This document shows positions 46,361 to 57,830 of a stretch of DNA of 64,000 nt, piece by piece. The stretch is taken from contig NC_080056.1 in NCBI RefSeq assembly GCF_026212465.1, forward strand, positions 7,286,517-7,350,516, in the 5' to 3' direction. The position numbers and the translations under genes are program-made. Every line of letters begins with the position of its first letter. Positions within the stretch are counted from its first letter, which is position 1. A model generated the notes under the pieces. That model did no database searches. It had not been told where the DNA came from and was given only the letters and a program-made list of their open reading frames with translations. Source of the DNA: Amaranthus tricolor (taxonomy: Eukaryota; Streptophyta; Magnoliopsida; Caryophyllales; Amaranthaceae).

Positions 46361-46494
46361 TGGGTTAGCTTAATGGTTTAGTGTTTTCTGCATCACTTTT
46401 GTGATAGGGATTCGATTCTCATTACTTATAAGAAAAATTAATATTCTCTGCCCCTTGCCTTTAAATTTCTCTAAGTTACCCCGAATAAAAAAAA
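46361..46494 (+). mobile_element. tRNA-derived SINE, copy 3
   Basis: Begins tgggttagcttaatggttta and has gatagggattcgattctcat (B box), then a C/T-rich body ending ccgaataaaaaaaattg. Same layout as the copies at 28,784 and 41,622. Confidence 0.6.
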
Positions 46495-46719
46495 TTGATT
46501 TATACTATTAAGTAGAGCTGTTCGAAAAAACATGACGATTTGATAATTTACCCAACCTTATAATAAAACTCGTTTTAACGCAACTTTAAAAATGAATTTA
46601 TAATTATGTAAAAATCAATATAAATACAAGATCTGAATTTTAAACCAAACTCATTTTGCAACAACATATTCAAGATATGAATGCTTTGCATGCTATTAAC
46701 ATATTATATTTTGGTGCCT

Positions 46720-46860
46720 CAAATTGCTCGAACAAACATCCCTAGTGTTCGTTTGAGCAAATCATGCTCATAACATTTTATATGCGCTATTCCAAACTGC
46801 TCAAACGAGCTACCCTAGTGCTCAATGGAGCAACCTCTTTTGCTCTTCTTCGTTGTTCTT
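46720..46860. repeat. Dispersed palindromic repeat, related to 32,930 and 54,590
   Basis: Repeated tgctc...gagca motifs (gctcgaacaaacatccctag, gtttgagcaaatcatgctca, gctcaaacgagctaccctag, gctcaatggagcaa) match the tgctcgaatgagcac pattern of the other two copies. Confidence 0.4.
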
Positions 46861-47661
46861 CGTTTCGACATCATGGCATATGGGATTTCTTCAATCCCCA
46901 ACAAGCCTTCATCAATGAAAGATAGAGCTTGTAGATAAACAAGTGCTCAACACCCTCATCACCATTAGATAATATAGTTTTTAAACCAAGACTTTATTTA
47001 TTTTCACTTAAATTTTATTCGACTTCATTCAAGTAAGCTTAGGCCAATTTTCTTGCATTTTATTCATTTAGTTGACTTTATTTGGTATATTAATCTCACT
47101 TTTTTAATTCAATTTTATTATATTAATTTAGTGTTTGCAATTGCAATTTCACACTAACATTAATATGTAACTAATAATAAAAGCATCTTCAATAATCTTT
47201 TAACAAACTTATCTGAGATTGTTAATAGCATTTGATTGTTGAAGAGCACTAGCAACAAATTTAAACTGGAATAAAAATAAATATTTACAGTTTTCTATTT
47301 GCTAGTACAAGATAATAAAAATTCTTATTAAATAAATATATAAGAATAAAAATTCCCACATTTCCTTCAGCAGTATAGTGTCTTATAACAATGTCTAAAT
47401 GAATGGCCGAAGTATATCTGTAATTGTAAGTAACCTTAAAACAACATCGAGGAATAAACCAATATGAAGTAGCTAATCTACTAAAACTTAAAGGGGTAAC
47501 ATTTATAAACTTAAGAGCCAAAAAAACAACAAAGGATACAATTGAATAATTTTAAGTTAACTCTACAGGATGTAATCGAACCTGATGATTTGCCTCTATT
47601 TCGGGACAGATGAAACATAATCGAGCGAAGAGGAACAAAACCTTAATGAGTTGTACTGCAC

Positions 47662-50600
47662 TTATTCTGAATCCCTGGAGTTTCGACTCGAGAGCCACAG
47701 TTTCTTTTGAACGACGAACACAACTTCCTCCCCATCCTCTGAATCGGAACTTGCATCACCTGTAGCAACTGCCTCCCAATGCAAGGCTGACAGATACTTC
47801 TTTACAAAGTCTACTACAGACTGTTTGTCTCGGATGATGATAAAGCCAGTAGGCCTGAGAATTCGATCCATCTCGAGTAGAAGATCCTCGGGGCTACATC
47901 CTTTCTTCTCAACATCGGAGATGATGTTCCAAGCATGGAGTAGATCATAAGTTCGAGGATAGGTTGAGAAGGCCTCACACCTATTATTAACACAAAGAAA
48001 ATTCAATGATTGGACTTCATTGAAGAAGAAATTTTGTTTTACAAAGAACTCAAATTGAATTTCAAGAGCCACTAAGGATTCATCATCTCAAGCCAAAAAA
48101 AATGCTAAACTAGATAGAAACATTGTGGAGACCAAGTTTCATTAACCTATAATAGCAACTTGGAAACTTTCTCTAATCTACCGGGGTTTACTTGCTACAG
48201 CTATGGTTTTACTTCCTTTGTTGCATGGGGTAAGCTACAGCCTAAAAGTACATGATTGGTGTTTCTCAAGAAAGGGGTAAAAATGTGTGTTTTATGGGGA
48301 AGTGAAAATTTGTGGATGAGATGAAAACTTAAATGTCGTGAAAATTAAAGAAACAATGTGGGTTATGATCAAAGATAGAAAAGTAGCAATTCCTATGCAA
48401 CAAACTTAGCGGAGGATCCATATAGATGGTAAAAAATGGCCAAACGGAGTTAGCTGGATAAGTCACATACAGGCCTGAGAAAAAGAAAGTGGATATCTTG
48501 AACGCTAATAAATTGATACTCTAATACAAAATGAATATGCACAGCGCTAATAAAACCCCCTTAACTCAGGAAAGCAATGCCTGAAGCAGGAATGATGAAA
48601 AGTAGCAAAAAGATAGCCGGGATATCAAAACAAGACAACGATGACTTCATATAACGATTAATTACGACCTCTTTCCAACCACACAATCAAGACTTAAGAA
48701 AAATAACCACTCAAGATGGAGGGCACAAAGGTATTCTTTCTGTCAAATTAAATTCACTCTTTACCAGAATACCTCAGACAATAAGATAAGTAATTAGTAA
48801 CATAGTTGTACCTAAAGTGGTCTATTTCTAGGACTCTAGCCTAGCTTACTAGACGTGTAATACATTATACAAAAGGTCCAAATCTACGAAATTCGAAGCA
48901 CAAAAAGGAGAATGTTAAGTACTTTGCTTACCAATTGTGAACTGCTCCAATGAGGCCTCGATCATATACGAGTTTAAGTGTGTTTGGTCCATCTTCTGGA
49001 ACAACATTCATCACCCAAACATCTTTATCCTTCAGAGCAGCGGCAAATGATCCTAAATTTGCCTTCATATCCATCACATTCCTCAACGTATCAGATTGGA
49101 TCTTCGGACTTAATAAGTTCCAGTAATTACCAACTCTCTGTCTCCACATTTCCTACATCAAAATTATCATCCCATAAGTCAACAATTATTCAGCTTGCTT
49201 CCAAGTTTGTGTCATTACTAGAAAGCATCATAAGATAAGAGTTCCACATACAGTATCTTTCTCAAACATAACATTTGAATAGCCAAAATCAGCAAGCCGA
49301 GGAGGAGGAGAAGTCAATCTAGCTGGCCAAGGAGTCAATTCACTTCCACCAAACTTGTGGTCATCTGAAAAAGATCAATAAAAACAGTTAGCTGAGTAAA
49401 CCAGCACAACATACATCAGGGGATATAATTTACCCAAGGGATACAGTTGCAGAATTGAATACACATAAGCAAATATAAACAGAAATCCCAAGCAGGAAAG
49501 GCGCATTCCGACATAGGTTAGAACAATCCAGCTGCAGCAAACGACAAATAACAGATTCAGAAGAGCATGTTGCCTGTTTTCTTTTACCTTTTTGTAGCAT
49601 ACTAAAAGCAGTCTTTAAAGAGTTTTTCGCAACAGAGAGAGTCATGGGGCATCAGATGAGAGAGAGAGAGGGCAAAAAGGTATTACAAAGTTTAAAATCA
49701 CAATTTATGAATGTCATGTCATTCGTATTGCAATTGTTCCTTCCATCATCATCATCCAAATGAGTCTCGCTTAGAGGCAGGGTCTGGGGGGAGGAAATGA
49801 AGGCAGAAAATAATAGAGATTGAGAAAATAGAATAGTATACACAATTTATATTTACTTCACAAGAAGCACAAAAAAGGTCCACGCTGAATATTATGTACA
49901 ATGCCAAAGAAGGATATTCAAAAGTGGCAACAAATACAATCTTTAACAATGAATAGGGTATAACATTTCCAGATACAAAGATGAAAGAACTATATTCAAA
50001 AGTGGCAATGAAATACAACTTCACTGAAAAAAAGCCAATGGCAAATGAGACACTTGAATTTCATGAGCAAATGCACACGGCATAATAAGGGCTCAAAACA
50101 TATTCATTCATCTAAGAAAAAAGTAGCCTAGGCATCTACAGAAAGTTACAAAAGAGATGAAATCAAGATGGAGGATATTTCTTTACATGGTATCTTCAAA
50201 AACCATTTCTGGAAGAGATCATCAAGGATTTCCCATGAAAAATAACATGTAAACCCAGGAAGATAGCATGCACAAGGTCAAGGTATAAGAGAATAACAAC
50301 TATCAACATAAAATACACTTACGATCAGAGTACGGCGTGATGCATGCTTCCATTGGCACACCCAAAACAACATCGGGATCATCATCAGATCGGCAAAGTG
50401 GAGGTTGAGTACCAGGAGGCCTTTGCATGTAGCAGTCATTGTTCAAAGGCTTGACCCAAATGACTGTTTGATTTCTTTTTGCAGCTATTTTCCAACACAT
50501 CCTCTCCACAAGAGCACTCATCTCTTTCCATATCCTAAGATCCTCCTCATCCTGTGCATATGCTTCTGGAGAAGAGTAGGCAAAATATCCACCAGGCCTT

Positions 50601-52391
50601 AGCACCCTATCTAACTCAAGAAGAAGTATACCATCTCTTTGAAGCCAATCAATTCTACATCGGGAGCAGTGCGCAAGTTCAAAGGATCTGCTAGGATATG
50701 GTAGCCTTTTTGTCCCGAGAACACCAAGATATGCAGGGATTCCTCTTTCCAATGCAAACTGTATTTGGTTTTGATGAACATCATTAGGCGCCAAGGACAT
50801 AGCAATGACATCGGATGTGAGAAGGTAACCACCAAAACTAGCAACACCACAGCCCACATCAAGAACAGTTCTTAGTCTACCTCCATTGTTGATGACATTA
50901 TCTGAAAAGTTAAGCATCTGCGAATGAAGAATATATTTTTGTTGTCAGAAATTCCTTTCAGTTACTTGATTGACATTCAGTGGATACATTCTAAATAAAA
51001 TGATACACGTGATGACCATTGTTAAATCAATGATTTCAATACTCTAATTGAACCATGAATTAAGAAACAAAGTAAACTCAATTATTGTTAAACCCATGAC
51101 TAAAATATCTTAACCCAACCATGAATAAGGGGTTAAAAAGAACTAAACAAAAACCATAAAGTCCACCTAACATATGCAAATACTTTGCAAAGCGAAATTA
51201 GTGAATTCGGAAAACTGCAGATTTGCAGCTAAAGTAGACATGCCAGATCAGACTTCATAAATACCAAACAAGACGATAAAATGATTAAGAGAAACACTAA
51301 GAACACCCTTCCTCAGGTCCTCTTTTTAAATAGATCTACACAATGACTAAAGAACTGCTTTTCAAGTCAAAGTATAATATGACTTACATTTGCCATTGCA
51401 GCAATATACTTATCAGCTCCATAATGAAAATGTGTACCTCCACCAGGAAATATAATCTTTTCACCTTTTACAACCATCCAATTTTGATCGGACTTCTCAT
51501 GAGCAAGGTGAGTATGGGGAATATTAGCTTTCCACACTTCATCCCTGCTTCTAGGCCACTTTATCGGAACCTGCATGATAATTGAAGCTATAAATAAAAA
51601 TCTCCAGACACCTAACATATAAATCTGCAAATAAACTAATGGTTTGGAGGTTGAAAATATAAAGGTGATCCTCACTTTGTACCCATGTGGCGGAGGTATC
51701 AAACAATTGTAGCGCCTTTCTTGAGGAGGGCAATGCCTTTCATAGTGTTCCATCAATGACAAATCCAACTTTAATCTCAGTTGATATATAAGATGCCTAT
51801 CCAAACATGGAATCAATTCTGAATGTCGATCATCACATACCTTAAACATCAAACGGAAAAAGAAATAAGAGATTAAAAGTACAGACATAGTGTAAAGGAC
51901 TCCTCTATGCCATATTGCTCAGGTTTGGCTATGAAAAATTTCATATTAGCAAAGCATCAAGATATGATTGAATTAGAACTAGGAGGTTTATTGTACAGAA
52001 TTGAGTACCAAATGTTGGCATGAAGTATCCAACACAGGTACACAAGGTAAAATAAAGACACTGAATAGCATAGTCTTAACATGTATATGATCCATTCTAA
52101 ACAGACAATATGTCAGAAATTGGATAGAATACTTACAGGGAAGCTTTTAACCATAATAGTATCATCTACATCTTCCTGGGAAAGCTTGGAGGAGGTTTCA
52201 TCTGCGTCTTCATCCCCACCCCACCCCAATTTTCTCAAAGACTTGCTTCCATATTCTAAAGCTGATGTTCTACTACTTTCGGAATTGAAAATAGATCCCT
52301 TGTAAACAAACAGAAAACCAAGGACAAGTGCTATACCCACTAAAGCAGTGACTAAGCGCTTCATTTGTACTTCATCGGATCTTCCTCTCAT
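47662..52391 (-). CDS. PMT-type Golgi methyltransferase (DUF248), PMT8/PMT3-like
   Basis: A 616-aa type II membrane protein of the plant putative-methyltransferase (QUA2/TSD2) family, thought to act in the Golgi on pectin. Coding exons: 52391-52137, 51840-51676, 51570-51388, 50917-50323, 49364-49252, 49152-48932, 47980-47662; all junctions keep frame. Residues about 12-30 (RLVTALVGIALVLGFLFVYK) are the single membrane anchor after a short basic N-terminus. The catalytic region has the family markers CDDRHSELIPCLDR, the SAM-binding VLDVGCGVASFG (about 218-229), SLAPNDVHQNQIQFALERG and HCSRCRIDW, and a second methyltransferase-like half with NVMDMKANLGSFAAAL. It ends FVVQKKLWL plus a short acidic tail. 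Length matches Arabidopsis PMT8 (about 620 aa), the closest relative I can recall. No lesions seen. Confidence 0.95.
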
Positions 52392-53990
52392 TTTATAACC
52401 AGAAACTCTTCACGTAGGTTATTCCACCTTCAACTTCTTTTTACAAATCGGAGATCATGATCAGATCTCTCAATCCCCTTGCTTCCCTGCATGCAAAATA
52501 CAGGCATGATCAAATGAATACAAGAGAAGAAGAACCACCAAAGGGCCCATAACAACGTAAGGGCCCCAATAAATACACAAAGAAGAAAAAGCTTTTGCAC
52601 TCCAACTTAGACACTAATCCTAACTAACATACAAAGAAACAAGTAGAGTAGAGAATGCGCAACAAGCTAAATGCTTCTGATATCATTCAAAAGAATAACT
52701 TGTTTCATCATCAAATAAGAAAGCAGGAAAAATTTTCTATTCAGTTTATCTCAGCAGTCATCATTAAGATATATGCGTGCAAAAACTATTGGTCTAGAGT
52801 TTTGTGGAACAGGAAAAATCATCTTGTGTATTGAAGTCAATACATTCTCTCCATACACGAAGACACACTAAACACTTTTTGAACAGTGTAATGTACTCCA
52901 ATAAGTGAATGAACTACATAAGACCAAGCGGCAAGCCGGCAACTCTAATCTAAACCAAAATTTAATGAAACACTCTCAATGATCTTTATACAATTTATAT
53001 CCTACTTTCCAACACTCTCAATAATCTTAATGAACAAAAAGGTAACATATTGACTTGCATCCGAGTCCTCAGTCACAACATGATCCTTCATCAGTTAAAA
53101 TCCACGCAAGATGAAGTTTTCCCTTCATATCCGTCCGGTATAAAAACTTCACTTAACAGCATGCCGTACCCATAGTGAATTTGAATTTTTCTGGCGTACC
53201 CGACACAACGGACCTAGGTAGTTTTGTTACATTCTTTCATAACTTGTTACGACTAATAATATGAAGAACAAAAAACAAACAGCTTTTTCCTACTCACAAT
53301 ATTCAGTAGTTACTTCAAAACAGGTGGTCCTAACTAACTTCCATATTTTAAATAGAATTCCCAAAACATACTAAAAATAGAATAATATCAGAATTTGAAC
53401 AAATAATATGACTTTTCCAAATACAGTAACCTTCCGTACACCTCTGCTCCTTAGTGAATCAAAGACTTTTTTAAGCTTAATCCTTGTCCAATGATAAAAT
53501 ACCGCAAAACCAAGACATTTTTGCATCAAAAACAGAACGCCAGCCCATGAAAATAAACTGTCTATTATGATAGATAAACTGGAGAGGAATCCAAAGGAAA
53601 TCAATCAACACAATCACAATATAGACTAACGAAAAACCAATCAATGAATTAAAGTAACCTAATCTCTTAGATCTAACACCAAAATCAACTATCAAAAGCT
53701 ATGAACACTTGCAAATCAATAAAAATCAGATCCTGCAAAATTTAAATTTAAAGAAAACGAAATGAATCCATCAACGAACATATTACAAAAGCAATCGTGA
53801 AATCGTTAAACAAAGATTAGAACGAAGAAGTAATTTACCTGATAGTAGTGGATCTGAATAGAATACAAAATGCAGAATGGAAAATGATTGGTGAAAATCG
53901 AATTGGAGAATGAAATCAAGATTCTTGCAGAAATTAGAGTGGAGAGAAAAGAGTGTGAAAATGTTTTGACAGAGGGTGTCCGAGACGGAT
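52392..53990 (-). promoter_or_regulatory. 5' UTR with 1.35-kb leader intron, PMT gene
   Basis: A leader exon appears to end at 53,839 (actatcag, donor gtaaattac) and to rejoin at 52,486 (acceptor cctgtattttgcatgcag), 95 bp before the ATG. The intron is AT-rich and has no ORF of note. Upstream leader to about 53,990 is TC-rich in the transcribed sense. Confidence 0.5.
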
Positions 53991-54589
53991 AGTGAGAAAT
54001 AGAATATTTATTATTGGACTTAATTGAATACCCTGCGAAAAGTATGGATTTTAGATCTATGTGTCGGTCGTTAAAGGCAAAATTCCTTTTATTTTCACAA
54101 ATTCTCAAATAAAATTTTTATTGGATTAATTTAATAGATAATAATAATTTTAAATTGATTATTTATAATATTAAAATGTTCACTTATAATTTGCTGAGAT
54201 TTCTAATTTAATGAAGAACAAGAGTAAAAAAGCAAGAGAAAAACAGAGTATAAACAACAGATCATCAAAAACAAGAGTAAGTACACAAAGATGATTTATG
54301 AAATATCTTGATACCTCCTCTAAAACAAGGTTGTATTTCATTAATTAATCAATGTTTCATTGAGAACAACCTCTTAAGCTCAAAGATCTCACCTAAATGG
54401 AGATTAGACACACTCGTTAAAACAAGGCACTCTGGGTTTTCTAAATCCTTTTCCATTGTGCCTTCACACAATCTTACCATTGCTGATTTAGTCCCTTGTA
54501 TAGGTCCTAAAAAAAGGAATAAACCTTAGCTTAGGACAAATAGACAACTTGTATCGACCAAAACAGAAAAGTCATTTTGGTCCTGCACC

Positions 54590-54920
54590 AGGATGCTCGA
54601 ATGAGCACTATATGTGCTCAAACGAGCACCATGCCATCATCATTAAATGCCTCCTGCAGCTGTGTGCCTCGTTCAAAGCACCTTCCGTCCCCATTATGCC
54701 TCGTTCAAGGCATACTCAATGTGCACCTTCGTGACTTGTTTAAGGCACCCTTTATACACCTCCATGATCACTTCATGAAGTGATCCAATCTTCAACTCCT
54801 CATACTTTCTTGCACACCGAGCTTCATCGTCCAATGTGCAAGCCGTATAATAGCCTTTGAGATGATCAAAATCATCTCCCAAGCAAGGGGAATTGGCACT
54901 TGGCACTTGCACTAACACTT
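54590..54920 (+). repeat. Dispersed repeat with tgctcgaatgagcac palindromes, copy 2
   Basis: Contains atgctcgaatgagcactata, gctcaaacgagcaccatg, three cgttcaaggca/cgttcaaagca blocks, gatcaaaatcatctcccaag and cacttgcactaacactta. The same motif order appears on the minus strand at 32,930-33,190. Confidence 0.5.
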
Positions 54921-55250
54921 AATGTATACTTATAATTTTAAAGTTATCACTTTATAGTCTTTAAGTAATCATTTATAAATTATAATCTTAGTGACCATTT
55001 ACAATCTTAAAATGATTATTTATAACCTCATCTTTGACATTTATAATCTGAAAATGATCAATTATTATAGCGTTAAAGTGACCACTTTTATAGTTTTAAA
55101 GTGATCACTTTATAATATTAAAGTAGTCACATATAATTTTAAAGTGGTCAACTATAATCTAAAAGTAATCATTATAACTTTAGATAATCAGAATGATTAC
55201 GTATAATCTTAAAGTGACTAATTAAAGCCTTAATAAAGTGATCACTAATT
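54919..55250. repeat. Degenerate short tandem repeats, core aaagtgatcacttataat
   Basis: About a dozen imperfect units of roughly 22-28 bp centred on aagtgatcactt (itself palindromic) joined by tataat(c/t)tt. Examples are ttaaagtgatcactttataa, taaagtagtcacatataatt and taaagtggtcaactataatc. Related units occur at 54,140-54,195. Confidence 0.65.
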
Positions 55251-55619
55251 AGAAATTGGGCTCATTGTATGGGATCGTTTCATTGGTGAGATAGTCTCAT
55301 AAAAGACTTCTTGTTATATTTTTGTGATTACAAGGTAAGGCAAAAGAATTGAAGAACTATGTGAGAATAAACCCAAAAAATTATCTGAAGATGTAATACT
55401 TGCTCCAACTTAGACATGACTTAATTCTCAATCCTTTATATTTTTAATTGTACATAATTACGTATTAAAAAATCATAATTTTAATATAGCATACATTTAG
55501 ATGAATTAAGAAGATATCACTTAACTATATTTTAGCTTGCAGATTAAGAATAAAATTAAGCAAGGTTGATAGATAAACAAGGACAAAAAACAAATATGAC
55601 ACATTTCTAAAAAAAAAAA

Positions 55620-55740
55620 GGAGCATTATATTGCCTCATTTCCTATCGTTTGTTGGTTTTGATAGCTTTGAGACCAAAAGGGAGTATTATATTGCCTCAT
55701 TTCCTATCATTATGTTGGTTTTGATAGCTTTGAAACCAAC
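55620..55740. repeat. Tandem duplication, 61-bp unit
   Basis: Two adjacent copies of gga(g/t)attatattgcctcatt...ttggttttgatagctttga, differing by a few bases and a one-base indel. Confidence 0.9.
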
Positions 55741-56964
55741 CATGGAAATCCTCAAGATGATGATCAAAACATGACCATCTTCTATACTCGAGCATACTAT
55801 ATAACAAACAAGATTAAGTCATTAATTTGTCATCATAATGCAGGTTACTAAAGCCCAACTCTAAAAGACTACTCCCTCATTATGAATAATAAACTAAACA
55901 ATCATCATTGTACCCAATGTATCCTGCTTATGGAAACTATGATTAGACTCCGAAAATAAATAAAAGATGACAACCCATACCCATAAAGAAAGATGAGGTC
56001 AAAAAACTCCTCAATTCTAGACAAAAACCTAGACAACGAGATTTCTACAACAAAAGAGAATGAGTGCAGCTGAACCCAAAAGACTACGTCTTACACCCCA
56101 ATTGGTTTTTTACACATGGAGTTAAAAAAAAAAAAGAAACAAACATAATTGGTTTTTGCCACCACATGTCTACATTTGTTCTTTTCTATTTAAATATGAG
56201 ATTTTGATGATTGATTTGCGTTATTTAACAAAATAATTTGGTTATGGATTTTATTGTTCAAATTTATGACCTTAAACAATTATATATATATTTTTTTAAA
56301 AATATTTGAAGATGGTAAGTTTATGAGTTTTCCTTTTTTTTTTCTTTTCCCCTCTTACTAAGATTTTTGCTTTTTTTTGAAAATCTTTCTAGTTAAGTAT
56401 AATTTGAGATGCATTAGGGCATTAAAAAAAATTAAAATTTAAAGACAAAATGTACAACAAAAAGGATATTTTATCGCTTTTTTTGTCGCCAATATTACTA
56501 TTAGCAACAAAAACCCTTATCACCATTTGCTTTTTAATTTTGTAGTGAGAATACACATTTATCATGTTTGCAATTTGTTTACCATATGCTTTTCTTTTTT
56601 GTTATGCTAAGGCTTTTATTATTATGTTGTAGAAGCTCTGGATGAATACTTTGTCATACGCATGATATGAACCAACCATTCATATTAGATTTATCCATAA
56701 TATCATTTTAATTTTTAGAATCGGTTAAGTCTACTCATTTACTCGAGGTCAAATAAATGTCGGATAGATTTATCCAAGGTTAAATACTGGTTGGATTTTT
56801 TTTTTTTTTCACATTTTTACCTTTCAGCATAAGTTATTTTGAAGAGGAACTTTATAGTCAATACTTCAAACACATATATAATGTGCGTGCATATAAAAAT
56901 GTTAATTTATAAATTTAATTTATAATTAAAGTAAAACAATGTAAACTTGTCCTATACTATAACG

Positions 56965-57215
56965 TTTGCTCTATAGCCTCTTCCCTATCTTAACTTATGG
57001 GCTGTGAAGCCCCTTTTCTATGTGCTCTAAAGCCCCTACTCTACATATGAGCTCTCAAGCCTCTACTCTACCCTAACTTATGGCCTCTAAAGCCTCAACT
57101 CTATTCTACGCTACCCTAACCTATGAGCTCTAAAGTCCATACTCTATCCTATTCTACCTTAACCTATGAACACCAAAGCCTCTACTTTATCCTATTCTAC
57201 CCTATTGGACAGATT
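56965..57215. repeat. Minisatellite, about 40-bp unit
   Basis: Six or so imperfect copies built from ctatgagctctaaagcc and tactctatcctattctacc, for example at 57,035, 57,075, 57,120 and 57,165. C-rich in an otherwise AT-rich region, with no coding frame. Confidence 0.8.
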
Positions 57216-57830
57216 TTATGTTGTGGAACTTCCCATTATGTAAATTGTTTGGCTTTACATGGATTGATCATTGATGAATCAACGTTCTCATTCACACCAA
57301 AGAAATTGAGAGTATAATAGGACATAGGGAGTACCAAAACAAGACGAGTTACACTTTCCGATTGCAATAACATTCAATTATTTAGGGGTCAATTGTACGC
57401 AATCTCACTTTCATTAGTGATAACATAAATAAAACGTACACATGCTGTAATGAGACATTTTATTTTAGTACGTTATAATCAGAAACCGAAAAACTATATC
57501 ATTGGCCCAAAACAAGAGCATTGTAAATGGATATATCTAAGCATTTGCTGGTTTTGACACTAGTGCCACTCTATGAGTTAGCATCATGTACAAATGTCAA
57601 AAACTACAATCCAGATCCACTGTTCCAATACTTCAGTTACTTGCAAAGAAAAAATAAACCGAATTCTTCACAGGAATCATGCTTCAGATATTTTTTGCAT
57701 CTCATTGAGATCGAGCTCGAATCGAACAACAGCCGAGTCCTCCTTTGCATTTGTGTTACTAGAAGAAAAAACATGGGTTAGTTGTGGATGAAATGATTAG
57801 AGTATTGAGTATTGATGATGATGAGGTAGT

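Larger units (their letters stand above)
43521..47661. other. Intergenic region, AT-rich, with MITE and SINE remnants
   Basis: No gene seen. Stowaway-like ends (actccttctgtttttattta near 43,958 and tatagggagtatt near 44,450) may bound a decayed element of about 0.5 kb. A SINE lies at 46,361-46,494 and a tgctc/gagca palindromic repeat at 46,720-46,850. Short open frames at 44,463, 45,188, 45,550 and 46,159 are low complexity. Confidence 0.4.
53991..57830. other. Intergenic region rich in simple and tandem repeats
   Basis: No protein gene seen. It contains the tgctcg repeat (54,590-54,920), degenerate gtgatcactt repeats (54,919-55,250), a 61-bp tandem duplication (55,620-55,740) and a 40-bp-unit minisatellite (56,965-57,215). 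Part of 57,490-57,830 should be 3' UTR of the gene at 57,831. Confidence 0.45.

Noticed and set aside
57035..57180. Interstitial telomere repeats (ccctaa-like)
   Set aside because: The ccctaac pieces are part of a ~40-bp unit and are not tandem heptamers.
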